Source: FEN-1297 sp964530445 (GTDB lineage: Bacteria > Bacteroidota > Ignavibacteria > Ignavibacteriales > Ignavibacteriaceae). Taken from it: a stretch of 17,194 nucleotides of DNA. A model generated the notes under the pieces. It had not been told where the DNA came from and ran no database searches. It was given only the letters and a program-made list of their open reading frames with translations. Shown one piece after another: positions 6,739 to 14,842 of the stretch; the stretch's first letter is position 1, and each line of letters starts with the position of its first letter. The stretch lies in contig CAZHBJ010000067.1 in the NCBI GenBank assembly GCA_964530445.1, positions 1 to 17,194 on the forward strand. Reading direction: 5' to 3'. The position numbers and the translations under genes were made by a program.

Positions 6739-7941
6739 TCATTCGCTTGTCATTATAAAAAGCGGCTTTGATTCAAAACTTTTATAATGAGGCCTTAATC
6801 TCTTAATATTATAATACTTCTCAACATTTACTGTTTTCTTTGTACTAGTAATAACATCAATCGGTGCATCGCCATAGCGGCCTTCTTTTAGAATAACCAA
6901 TCGTCCGTATGTTCCTTTTAACATTAAATCCAGTGCAAGATTTCCAAAAGCCATCGGGACTATAGAATCTATAGCATCGGGATCTCCGCACCGTACCAGG
7001 TAACTTAATCTTTGATTGATAACATTTACCCTTTTGTTTTTATTAAACTTAGGAGATAGTTCTTTTAACTGGTTGGAAATTATGTCTCCTATCCCTCCTA
7101 ATTTTTTATGTCCGAACGCATCTTCCTCTTCGTTTTGAAAGGTCATTTCACCGCCTTCAAACATTGCGCCTTCAGAAACGAGGACAACTGAATAACTGCT
7201 TGGGTTTGTATATCTGTCTTCCACCATTAATTCCGTTAACGATTCGATATTAAATTTATATTCAGGGATAACACATCTATTTGCAGCACCGGCCATTGTA
7301 GGTAAAAGTGCCGTAAATCCGGCATATCTTCCAAATACTTCAATAACTAAAAATCTTTCATGCGAGCCGGCTGATGTTCTTAAACTATGCGTTAACATTA
7401 TTGTTCTTGTTACACAAGTACTAAAGCCGATACAGTAATCAGTTCCGGGAACATCGTTATCCATTGTTTTCGGTATTGCAATAACTTTTATTCCGGCTTT
7501 ATGCAGCTGAACCGCATAACTCAGCGTATCGTCTCCCCCTACGGGTATTAAATAATCAACATTTAGGAAATCTAAATTTTTTAATACTTCCGGCGTCAAA
7601 TCATTAATTTCATCGTTATACTTATCTTTTAAATGCTCCGGAACATTTACTTTCGGAATATGGCTAGGTCTTGTTCTGGATGTATGAAGAAATGTTCCTC
7701 CGGTTCTGCCGGCTTTATTTACAATCTCCTCTGTTAGGATTTGGTAATTATTGGAATTGTCGGCCTGCTTATCCCTTATAATATCAACCATTCCGGCCCA
7801 GCCTCTTCTAATTCCGATAACCACGTATCCTTCCCTGATAGCTCTGATTGTTACCGCACGTATCGCAGGATTTAATCCCGGTACATCCCCGCCGCCTGTT
7901 AATATTGCAATTATACCTTTTTTTGTTTTTATATTGCTCAT
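6739..7941 (-). CDS. pfp: 6-phosphofructokinase, probably pyrophosphate-dependent
   Basis: The 400-residue protein belongs to the PfkA/PFP superfamily and interconverts fructose-6-phosphate and fructose-1,6-bisphosphate in the cytoplasm. The N-terminal phosphate-binding loop is LTGGGDVPGLNPAIRA (residues 15-30). The donor site reads GGDDT (135-139), with Asp138 where ATP-dependent enzymes have Gly. The active-site loop reads PKTMDND (157-163), with Lys158 where ATP enzymes have Gly and Asp161 as catalytic base. Asp plus Lys at these positions is the known signature of PPi-dependent enzymes, so PPi use is inferred; the length is also nearer to PFP than to the roughly 320-residue ATP enzymes. 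The substrate motif appears as EVFGRYAG (201-208), with FGR in place of the usual MGR and Tyr in place of His. AAGGA precedes the ATG. Monocistronic, convergent with the CBM48 gene and divergent from recD2. Confidence 0.88.
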   Translation of the reverse strand: MSNIKTKKGIIAILTGGGDVPGLNPAIRAVTIRAIREGYVVIGIRRGWAGMVDIIRDKQADNSNNYQILTEEIVNKAGRTGGTFLHTSRTRPSHIPKVNVPEHLKDKYNDEINDLTPEVLKNLDFLNVDYLIPVGGDDTLSYAVQLHKAGIKVIAIPKTMDNDVPGTDYCIGFSTCVTRTIMLTHSLRTSAGSHERFLVIEVFGRYAGFTALLPTMAGAANRCVIPEYKFNIESLTELMVEDRYTNPSSYSVVLVSEGAMFEGGEMTFQNEEEDAFGHKKLGGIGDIISNQLKELSPKFNKNKRVNVINQRLSYLVRCGDPDAIDSIVPMAFGNLALDLMLKGTYGRLVILKEGRYGDAPIDVITSTKKTVNVEKYYNIKRLRPHYKSFESKPLFIMTSE

Positions 7942-8132
7942 TGTTGTTCCTTAATATTTTTAACAGATAAAGAAATAGTGGTTAATTAAAATAAAATAAA
8001 GATTTATTAAATACATTAATAATAAAATTATTGTTAACATGGTTTTTGTATCTTTCTTTCTAATTCTTTAATAATTTTATTTACTATTTTAAGAACAAGC
8101 GGCAGGAGTTTAAGACACTTTTGGTAAGTAAC

Positions 8133-10247
8133 ATGGAAATTATTTCTGATAGCATTGATACTTTTATATACTATAATGAAGATACAGGTTACGGAATCTT
8201 TTATTTGAAAAACGGCGTAAAGGCTGTCGGCTTTATACCTAGACTGGATAGAGGTCAATTAATTGAACTTAAGGGGAACTGGAATTCTCATACCAAATAC
8301 GGAAAACAATTTAATGTAGAAAGCTTTAGTCTTCTCTATCCGGAAACATCCGGAGAAATAATTAAATTTTTAAGCTCCGGAATTATTAAAGGTATAGGCG
8401 AAAAGACAGCAATGGAAATTGTTAAAAAATTCGGCGAGAAAACATTTGATATCTTGGATAATAAAATTGATCGATTATCGGAAATAAAAGGTTTTGGTAA
8501 AAAGAAAATTAAAAAAATTGAAAAAAGCTGGGAGATGCAAAAAGGGATTAAGGATATAATAATATTTCTTCAAGGCTATGGTATAACTACTGCAACAGCT
8601 ATGAGAATATTTAAAGTTTACGGTGATCAAACAAAAACAATAATACAAGATAATCCTTATAAATTAACTTATGATATAACGGGGATAGCATTTAAACTTG
8701 CCGACAAAATTGCTCTAAATGCCGGATACAGCTACAATCATCCGAATAGAATAAAGGCGGGGATTTTGCATGTTCTAAAGGAGGCTGCACGTTACGGACA
8801 TACATATTTACCTGAAAGTAAATTAATACCCTTATGCGAAAACTTACTTAATCAGGAAATAAGCAGACAAGAAGATTCTTTAATTGAATTGGAAAATGAA
8901 AAAAGCATAAAAATTAATAATTATAATATTTATCTATCATATTTGGTTGAAGCGGAAAACGAAATTGAAAAACAAATAGTTAAGCTTATATCCAAATCCG
9001 GAAATGCCGGCCCGGATAATTTGAAATGGATAAAAAAAATTCAGAACAAATTTTCCGAAGAACAATTGAATGCGATTAAGAAGTCGCTTGAAAATAATTT
9101 ATTAATATTAACCGGGGGACCGGGAACAGGTAAAACAGAAACTCTTAAAGGCATTATTAATATTTACGAAAAAATGAATAAGAAGATTTTGATGGCGGCA
9201 CCAACCGGTAGAGCGGCTAAAAAAATGAGCGAAGTAATCGGTCGCGATGCGAAAACCATACATAGGCTGTTGGAATATAGCCCCGCGGGAGAATTTTTTA
9301 AGTACAATAAGGAGAATGTACTTGATGCAGACCTCTTGGTTATAGACGAGGTCTCAATGATTGATACGGTTTTAATGTATTGCCTTTTAAATGCAATTGG
9401 AGAAAAAACAACATTAATATTAGTCGGAGATTCCGACCAGCTTCCTTCGGTTGGCCCGGGTAATGTATTGTCCGACTTTATAAAGTCCGAAAAAATTCCT
9501 TATTGCACTTTAACAAAGATTTTCAGGCAGGCAGAACAAAGTAAGATCATAATAACGGCACACCAAATTAATAAAGGAGAGTTTCCGGATCTTTCAAATT
9601 CTGCTGATAATGATTTGTTCTTTATTGAAGAAGAAAATGATTCGGAAGTAAGTAAAACAATCCTTGATTTATGTACTTATCGGCTGCCTTCAAAATATAA
9701 TTTTAATCCAATGCAAGATATTCAAGTTCTTACTCCCATGCATAAAGGAGAAATCGGTACTTTGAATTTAAATAAAACTCTTCAAAAAGGTTTGAATAAC
9801 GGAAGGATGTTAGTTAAAAAAGGTAATTCTGAGTTCAAAGAAGGTGATAAAGTAATGCAGCTTCGTAATAATTATGAGAAAGAAGTTTTCAACGGTGACA
9901 TCGGAATTATTACCGGTAAAGATGAAAAGGAGAATTCAATAATTATAGAATTTAATAACAAACACCTAAAATACCATTTTACCGAGCTGGATGAATTAAC
10001 ATTAGCGTATGCAATAACTGTGCATAAAAGTCAAGGAAGTGAATATCCTTGTGTTATATTGCCTCTTTCAACTTCACATTTTATCATGCTTCAAAGGAAC
10101 CTGCTTTACACTGCTATTACGAGGGCAAAAGAGATTATGGTTATTATAGGCAGCAAAAAAGCAATGGAACAGGCAATTCGGAATAATCGTGTCGTACAAA
10201 GATATACTTCCATATTTAAGAAGTCACATGCAATTAATTTTAATTAA
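8133..10247 (+). CDS. recD2: RecD2-type ATP-dependent DNA helicase
   Basis: The 704-residue superfamily 1B 5'-3' helicase is of the RecD-like type found without RecBC; members act in DNA repair and replication-fork maintenance. Order of domains: N-terminal OB-like region (residues about 1-70), helix-hairpin-helix region with GIIKGIGEKTA and IKGFGKKKIKKI (about 78-135), then the helicase core. Motifs seen: Walker A GGPGTGKT (328-335), motif Ia APTGRAAKKM, Walker B VIDEVSM (403-409), motif III GDSDQLPSVGPGNVL (432-446), motif V TVHKSQGSEYP (629-639) and motif VI YTAITRAKE (659-667). All are intact. The ATG at 8133 fits the family start; an in-frame TTG at 8121 sits 12 nt after AGGAG (8104-8108) and would add four residues, so it cannot be excluded. 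The gene is divergent from the phosphofructokinase gene and appears monocistronic. Confidence 0.93.
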   Translation: MEIISDSIDTFIYYNEDTGYGIFYLKNGVKAVGFIPRLDRGQLIELKGNWNSHTKYGKQFNVESFSLLYPETSGEIIKFLSSGIIKGIGEKTAMEIVKKFGEKTFDILDNKIDRLSEIKGFGKKKIKKIEKSWEMQKGIKDIIIFLQGYGITTATAMRIFKVYGDQTKTIIQDNPYKLTYDITGIAFKLADKIALNAGYSYNHPNRIKAGILHVLKEAARYGHTYLPESKLIPLCENLLNQEISRQEDSLIELENEKSIKINNYNIYLSYLVEAENEIEKQIVKLISKSGNAGPDNLKWIKKIQNKFSEEQLNAIKKSLENNLLILTGGPGTGKTETLKGIINIYEKMNKKILMAAPTGRAAKKMSEVIGRDAKTIHRLLEYSPAGEFFKYNKENVLDADLLVIDEVSMIDTVLMYCLLNAIGEKTTLILVGDSDQLPSVGPGNVLSDFIKSEKIPYCTLTKIFRQAEQSKIIITAHQINKGEFPDLSNSADNDLFFIEEENDSEVSKTILDLCTYRLPSKYNFNPMQDIQVLTPMHKGEIGTLNLNKTLQKGLNNGRMLVKKGNSEFKEGDKVMQLRNNYEKEVFNGDIGIITGKDEKENSIIIEFNNKHLKYHFTELDELTLAYAITVHKSQGSEYPCVILPLSTSHFIMLQRNLLYTAITRAKEIMVIIGSKKAMEQAIRNNRVVQRYTSIFKKSHAINFN

Positions 10248-10343
10248 TATTTTTTTAATATTAAATCCGATAAAAACTAAAAAATATGAAAGACGAAACT
10301 TGAAGCTTATATTAAAATTATTAATTTTTATTATGTAATCAAT

Positions 10344-10371
10344 CGGCTTTTTATTCTTCGGGAGAAAGCCG
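10344..10371 (+). terminator. Hairpin after recD2, weak terminator candidate
   Basis: CGGCTTT and AAAGCCG form a 7-bp stem around a 14-nt loop. The downstream run (ATAATAATTTATCTTTTT) is T-rich but starts with As and is not immediate, so termination is only probable. It lies 96 nt past the recD2 stop and 77 nt before the histidine kinase start. Confidence 0.45.
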
Positions 10372-10447
10372 GATAATAATTTATCTTTTTATTTGTATAT
10401 TAACTTTGTGTATTTGTATCAATAATTTAGGCTGCGGAAAGAGCTAA

Positions 10448-12331
10448 ATGGGAGCGGATGAGATGGAGAAAAAAGTTTATGACATTTCTCGGAAGAACAT
10501 CTCTATTAATAAAAAAAAGAATCAAAATGAAGAAATACTTGCCGAAAGAATAAATTCTCTAAAATCCGGTACCAATCTTCGTAATCAGTTTATATGCATA
10601 TTAGATAATGAACAGAACATTGTTTATGCAAATAAAATTCTATTAGAAGAACTCAATTATAGTGAAAATGAAATATTGTCTAAAAAGTTCTATCAATTAT
10701 TAGATAGTCCAAATGGTTCCAATGAAAAGGAAGAAATAATAAATTATGCAATTAATAATTTATGGTCCGGCAAAATAAATATTTGCAGTAAAGACGGTTC
10801 GTTGATTGAAACTCATCTAAAAATATCTTCCATTAAAAATAATAATGGAGAAGTCTGCGGCTTTGACTGTGTAGCGGAAAAAATTTATGGTTTAAGTAAA
10901 TTTGAATCTATTTTGTTTGATATCTTAAAAAAATCAAAAAATAATTTTCGGAAAACACCTGATATTTTTATTAAAATTAATTACCGGGGATCAATTCTGG
11001 AATTTATTTCTTTTGATATGATGGAAAACTTTAACCGGGATGAAAAGGATTATGGAGATAATATTAAAAATTTCTTTCCCGGAAATGTTGCAGCACAATT
11101 TTTTACTATTATCAAGAAAGTAATAGATACAAATAAACCGTCGTCAATCGAATTCCGGTTAAAACCGGGAGATAAAGAAATATCTTTTGAAGCTCTCTTT
11201 TCTCTATATTCTGAAAAACAGATTATGATTTCAATTAAAGAAAATACTCCCGACCGGGAAGGTGATCCGGAAATCAATAAATTTAAAATAGCAGTTGAAT
11301 CGAGCGGGGAGATTATATTCTTTACGGATAAAAAAGGAATAATAACATATATCAATCCTGCATTTACTAAGATGTATGGATTTGAACAGGATGAAGTAGT
11401 GGGAAAAAAAGTCCCCCGAATAATAAAAAGCAAATTAGCCGAAGATGAATTTTATACGGAATACAGGGACACGTTTTTAAGTAAAAGCAGGATTAAGAAC
11501 GAGATTGTTAATAAGTTAAAAGATGGTAAAGAAATTTTTATTGAAGATACCGTAGATCCGATAATAGATTACAAAGGAGAAATCATTGGCTTTTTGGCAA
11601 TACAAAGAAATATTACCGAAAGTAAAAAGACAGAAGAATTTCTTCGAGATTCGGAAAAGCTGGTAACTATTGGAAAAATGTCGGCATATTTAGCACACGA
11701 AATAAAAAATCCTCTTGCTTCAATTAAGAATTTTACCGAGTTGCTTTATGAATCGGATGAGTTTCCTGAAAATATTAAAAGAACATTAAACCTGGTTCGA
11801 GACGAGGTTAAAAGGTTAAATAAACTTGTAAAAGATGTTCTGGAATTCTCCCGTCCGATAAATCCTATATTTATTCAAGTAGAGTTGAAATCTCTTATTG
11901 AAAAAGTAAAAGAATTTTTACCGTTAATTATAAATGGAAATAATATTCAATTAATTAATAATTTGGATAATATAAAAATTACCGGCGATTATTTAAAACT
12001 GCAGTCATTGTTTTTGAATATTATTGAAAATTCCATTGATGCTGTATCTGGCAATGGCATAATAGAAATTTGGGCAGATAAAAATGAAGAGACTTATTCA
12101 ATATATATAAAAGATAACGGTACAGGTGTAGTTCAGAAGGAAAGAATATTCGAACCCTTCTTTTCAACTAAGTCTAACGGTACCGGGCTCGGACTTTCAA
12201 TAGTTAAAAAAATTCTGGAGTTACATAAAGGAGAGATTATACTGGTTTCTTCCAAACCGGGAGAAACTATTTTTAAATTAAATTTCCCTGTTAATTTTGC
12301 GTATGGAAAAAATTCTAATTATAGACGATGA
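10448..12331 (+). CDS. Soluble PAS-domain sensor histidine kinase (NtrB-like)
   Basis: The 627-residue kinase has no signal peptide or membrane segment, so it senses something inside the cell. Domains: PAS at about 45-145, a second, more divergent PAS-like region at about 170-265, a third clear PAS at about 275-392 (ending LAIQRNITESK, typical of a PAC end), then the kinase core. The H-box GKMSAYLAHEIKNPL puts the phosphorylated His at residue 417. The N-box is LFLNIIENSIDA (521-532), the G1 box DNGTG (556-560), and the F/G2 region FEPFFSTKSNGTGLGLSIV. All are intact. Its last 29 nt overlap the response-regulator gene, so the two are translationally coupled and almost certainly partners. The start is uncertain: ATG 10448 follows GGAAAGAG, while ATG 10463 follows GGGAGCG. 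The ligand or cofactor of the PAS domains cannot be deduced. Confidence 0.92.
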   Translation: MGADEMEKKVYDISRKNISINKKKNQNEEILAERINSLKSGTNLRNQFICILDNEQNIVYANKILLEELNYSENEILSKKFYQLLDSPNGSNEKEEIINYAINNLWSGKINICSKDGSLIETHLKISSIKNNNGEVCGFDCVAEKIYGLSKFESILFDILKKSKNNFRKTPDIFIKINYRGSILEFISFDMMENFNRDEKDYGDNIKNFFPGNVAAQFFTIIKKVIDTNKPSSIEFRLKPGDKEISFEALFSLYSEKQIMISIKENTPDREGDPEINKFKIAVESSGEIIFFTDKKGIITYINPAFTKMYGFEQDEVVGKKVPRIIKSKLAEDEFYTEYRDTFLSKSRIKNEIVNKLKDGKEIFIEDTVDPIIDYKGEIIGFLAIQRNITESKKTEEFLRDSEKLVTIGKMSAYLAHEIKNPLASIKNFTELLYESDEFPENIKRTLNLVRDEVKRLNKLVKDVLEFSRPINPIFIQVELKSLIEKVKEFLPLIINGNNIQLINNLDNIKITGDYLKLQSLFLNIIENSIDAVSGNGIIEIWADKNEETYSIYIKDNGTGVVQKERIFEPFFSTKSNGTGLGLSIVKKILELHKGEIILVSSKPGETIFKLNFPVNFAYGKNSNYRR

Positions 12332-13646
12332 TAAGGCATTTGCAGAAACTTTAGCATTATTTTTATCATCCTCATTTTCGAATGTTTATTTTGCCAGCAG
12401 CGGTGAAGAAGGTTTGGCAATTGTAAAAAAGGAAATGCCGGATATTGTTATAACAGATTTAAAAATGCCGGATCTTGACGGCCTGGCTGTATTAAAAAAA
12501 ATTAAGGAATTCGATAATTCGATAGCGGTCATTATAATCACTGCTTTCGATGAAACCGATTCTATTATCAAAGCAATGCAAATGGGGGCATATGACTATT
12601 TTGATAAATCATATGAATTGAAACGAATCAAATTTGTTGTAAAGAAAACCCTGGAAAGCAAAAAAAATAACGATAGGATGATAATTGCCCTCTCGGAAAA
12701 CGAAGAAGAGTACAAATTTAAACATCATATGATAGGTGAAAGCGATGAGATGAAGGAAATATTTAAAAAGATTGGAAAAGTTTCTGCAACAAGAGTAAAC
12801 GTTTTAATTCAAGGGGAAAGCGGAACAGGCAAAGAATTAATAACGAGGATGATCCACTATGAAGGTATAACTAAAAATGAACCTTTTATTGCTGTTAATT
12901 GTACTGCTTTGACGGAAACCTTATTGGAAAGTGAACTTTTCGGTCATGTTATGGGGGCTTTTACCGGCGCTACTCGAAACAAAAAAGGGAAATTTGAATT
13001 AGCGGGAAAAGGTACAATCTTTTTGGATGAAATTTCGGAAATATCGCCTCAATTACAGGTTAAACTTTTAAGAGTAATACAGGAAAAGGAATTTGAGCGT
13101 GTCGGAGGGGAAAACACCATTCCGATGCAGGCAAGAATTGTAACTGCAACAAATAAAAATCTCTTGGAACTTGTTGAAAAAGGCGGGTTTAGAGAAGATC
13201 TTTTTTATAGGCTGAATATTTTTACTATTTATGTACCGCCTCTTCGGGAAAGAAAAGAAGAAATTCCAAAATTGGTTATCCATTTTCTTAAAAAAATCAA
13301 TCTTGAATTACACAAAAGTGTTAATATTATTCCATATGATGTAATGGAAATGCTAAAAAGTCAGGAATGGGTTGGCAATGTAAGAGAATTGGAAAATACG
13401 TTAATGAATGCAGTATTATTAGCTAAAGGGAATATTCTAGAAAAAGAAAATTTCAATTTTGTTAATTATTATAATAAAAAAAGTGAACCCAGGACACTTA
13501 AAACGCTTGCCGAAGCAGAAAAAGAGCATATTCAATTTGTATTGGACCAGGTAGAGTGGAATAAAAATCAAGCCAGTAAAGTTTTAGGTATTACCAAAAC
13601 AACGCTTTATAACAAAATTTCGCTTTATAATCTTTCCCAGTCGTAG
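12303..13646 (+). CDS. NtrC-family sigma-54-dependent response regulator
   Basis: The 447-residue protein has the three-domain NtrC layout. The receiver domain (1-120) has acidic Asp8-10, phosphoacceptor Asp52 in ITDLKMPDLDG, and Lys102. The AAA+ domain (about 140-380) has Walker A GESGTGKE (171-178), the sigma-54 contact loop GAFTGA (218-223), Walker B GTIFLDEIS (237-245) and FREDLFYRL (296-304). The C-terminal Fis-type helix-turn-helix is at about 407-440. It should activate sigma-54 promoters when phosphorylated by the overlapping kinase. The start is the ATG at 12303, giving the typical MEKILIIDDD opening; a TTG two codons upstream in the same frame is less likely. There is no Shine-Dalgarno, consistent with coupling to kinase translation. 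Its targets are unknown; I found no convincing -24/-12 site in the window. Confidence 0.93.
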   Translation: MEKILIIDDDKAFAETLALFLSSSFSNVYFASSGEEGLAIVKKEMPDIVITDLKMPDLDGLAVLKKIKEFDNSIAVIIITAFDETDSIIKAMQMGAYDYFDKSYELKRIKFVVKKTLESKKNNDRMIIALSENEEEYKFKHHMIGESDEMKEIFKKIGKVSATRVNVLIQGESGTGKELITRMIHYEGITKNEPFIAVNCTALTETLLESELFGHVMGAFTGATRNKKGKFELAGKGTIFLDEISEISPQLQVKLLRVIQEKEFERVGGENTIPMQARIVTATNKNLLELVEKGGFREDLFYRLNIFTIYVPPLRERKEEIPKLVIHFLKKINLELHKSVNIIPYDVMEMLKSQEWVGNVRELENTLMNAVLLAKGNILEKENFNFVNYYNKKSEPRTLKTLAEAEKEHIQFVLDQVEWNKNQASKVLGITKTTLYNKISLYNLSQS

Positions 13647-13967
13647 TAAACAAATCCTTTCTGTTACATAAATTTTCAATTTATTAGGATTATAATACTT
13701 TATTCCTTTCTTTGTGAATCTTTATATAAATTGATATGTGCTAGGGATCATTAATAAAGACGTAGAAACTAATAAGTAAAATTAGGGAATAGCAAGTAAT
13801 TATTTTAATATTGGAAATTAATAAGTATGATTTTTGCTAATATATAATATGGGGGTATAATTTTTAAACCCCTAGTGTAAAAAATGTACCCATCGTTTTT
13901 TTTATTGTTTAAATTTTTTCAATAAGAGAAGAAAAATAGTGGCCTGCTTATTGAGAAGAATAGACAA
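13647..13967. other. Spacer and leader region before the CheW-like gene
   Basis: This 321-bp stretch has no gene. It holds a possible promoter (TTGCTA at 13834, 16-nt spacer, TATAAT at 13856), an inverted repeat overlapping that -10 (13852-13872), an eight-T run at 13896-13903, and alternating complementary arms near the start codon. No obvious terminator follows the response-regulator stop, so read-through from the kinase operon into the CheW-like gene is possible. Confidence 0.4.
13852..13872 (+). promoter_or_regulatory. Inverted repeat overlapping a possible -10 box
   Basis: GGGGT and ACCCC are complementary. Inside them TAA and TTA also pair after an A-A mismatch, leaving a TTT loop. The TATAAT at 13856-13861 lies within it, so the repeat could be a repressor site if this is the promoter, or a leader hairpin if transcription starts upstream. 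Both readings are inference. Confidence 0.3.
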
Positions 13968-14432
13968 ATGGAAAAACAAAATTTAATGCAAAAAAAAATC
14001 TCACCCATGCAAAGCATCAAAGGACTGGTAACTTTTGAAATTTCTGGCCAGGTTTTTTGTGCTAACATACAAGATATAACCGGGATAATAAATCCAGCGG
14101 AATTGAATCAAGAAGAAAAGATAAATTCCAGCAATCCTCATATCGAATTAGGCTCCGTTAAAATTCCTTTAATGGACATAAATAAGTCTTTTGGCTTTAC
14201 TGAAAAAGACAGAACTGAAAATGCTAGAATATTGATTGTTGAGGTCCAAAAAAAACTTGTGGGATTTTTTGTAGAAAAAGTAGACCATGTGTATAGTATA
14301 GATAATGAAATGAAGGAAAAATTAGAATTTACTGAGTGTAAAAAAATTCTGTATTTATCCGGTATATTAAAATACCAAAAGACAAATATGTTTTTGCTCG
14401 ATTTACAGAGTATTGAGAATAGTACTGATTAA
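13968..14432 (+). CDS. CheW-like domain protein
   Basis: The 154-residue protein is a single CheW-like fold. Features typical of the family are LVTFEISGQVFCANIQDITGII (residues about 22-43, the first strands), a central VKIPLMDINKSFGF (about 64-77), and ILIVEVQKKLVGFFVEKVDHVYSI (about 87-110), followed by a terminal ILYLSGILKYQKTNMFLLDL. CheW-like proteins link chemoreceptors to a CheA kinase. No CheA, MCP or CheY gene is next to it; upstream is a sigma-54 two-component pair, so it may belong to a chemosensory or other signalling array encoded elsewhere. It lacks a membrane segment. The start at 13968 has only a weak purine-rich stretch (GAGAAGAA) in front. Whether it is a true chemotaxis adaptor cannot be settled here, and the divergence from classical CheW argues for an accessory paralogue. 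Confidence 0.8.
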   Translation: MEKQNLMQKKISPMQSIKGLVTFEISGQVFCANIQDITGIINPAELNQEEKINSSNPHIELGSVKIPLMDINKSFGFTEKDRTENARILIVEVQKKLVGFFVEKVDHVYSIDNEMKEKLEFTECKKILYLSGILKYQKTNMFLLDLQSIENSTD

Positions 14433-14574
14433 ATTGAATAAATTAGTCTCAAAATGATAAATGAATCTTGTTTGGGACATAAAAACATGTGAAAAGAGAT
14501 GAAATTTGAATAGTATATGATGGTACAGAACTTGTTTGAGTAGGAAATGAAAAATAAATTGATTAAAAATTTTG

Positions 14575-14718
14575 CTAATAAGTATTGATGCGGAAAAGCT
14601 TATTAGAGAGTTATTAAAATATTGGCTGTTTCGGTGATAGTGATTTATCGCTGAAAGGATGCGATTTTCTTACAAAGGGTAAACCCCTGAGTGATTTTTG
14701 ATATAAACACATCACTTA
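14575..14718 (+). ncRNA. Candidate structured RNA (unidentified)
   Basis: Three stems follow each other. CTAATAAG/CTTATTAG is 8 bp with a 16-nt loop (14575-14606). TTTCGGTGAT/ATCGCTGAAA is 10 bp with two G-U pairs and an 8-nt loop (14629-14656). TGAGTGAT/ATCACTTA is 8 bp with one G-U pair and a 15-nt loop (14688-14718). Between the last two, AGGG/CCCT could make a small hairpin (14676-14688, sharing its last base with the third stem). The G-U pairs in the second stem imply that the + strand is the RNA. Expression and function are not shown by the sequence; AT-rich DNA makes some such pairings by chance. Confidence 0.3.
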
Positions 14719-14762
14719 AGATATCTTCTTAAAATTTTCTAGTAGAGAGAACAAATGTGACT

Positions 14763-14789
14763 CACGAAGCGAAGCTGTGTTTATTTATT
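14763..14789 (+). terminator. Terminator-like hairpin before the aminotransferase operon
   Basis: CAC-(GA)-AGC, a GAA triloop and GCT-GTG form a short G-C rich stem with a 2-nt bulge. It is followed at once by TTTATTTATT. It could end transcription coming from the CheW-like gene or from the candidate RNA. Confidence 0.35.
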
Positions 14790-14842
14790 AAACAAAATAA
14801 ATTGTTACTAAAAAGACTTCTAAAATAAAGGATATAAAATAA

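Larger units (their letters stand above)
14433..14842. other. Gene-free stretch with several hairpins between CheW-like and aminotransferase genes
   Basis: No open frame above about a dozen codons was found in these 410 bp. Several hairpins cluster at 14575-14718 and a terminator-like hairpin is at 14763-14789. The stretch also contains AAACCCCTGAGTG (14681-14693), similar to AAACCCCTAGTG before the CheW-like gene. It could be a structured non-coding RNA or a long leader of the polysaccharide operon. No known riboswitch or RNA family was recognised. Confidence 0.4.

Noticed and set aside
7751..7954. Open frame of 67 codons on the + strand
   Set aside because: It is antisense to the phosphate-loop coding region of the phosphofructokinase gene and its hydrophobic composition is a by-product of that.
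11050..11433. Open frame of 127 codons on the - strand
   Set aside because: It lies wholly opposite the histidine kinase, whose PAS sequence explains the region; the antisense protein has no recognisable features.
13940..13955. Possible sigma-54 promoter TGGCCTGCTTATTGAG before the CheW-like gene
   Set aside because: The -12 element has GA instead of the near-invariant GC, and transcription would begin at about the start codon, leaving no leader.
14571..14720. c-di-GMP (GEMM) riboswitch, suggested by ACAAAGGGTAAACCC
   Set aside because: The resemblance is limited to a few bases around GGGTAAACC; the tetraloop-receptor stem and the second conserved ACGCAAAG-type segment of that class are not present.
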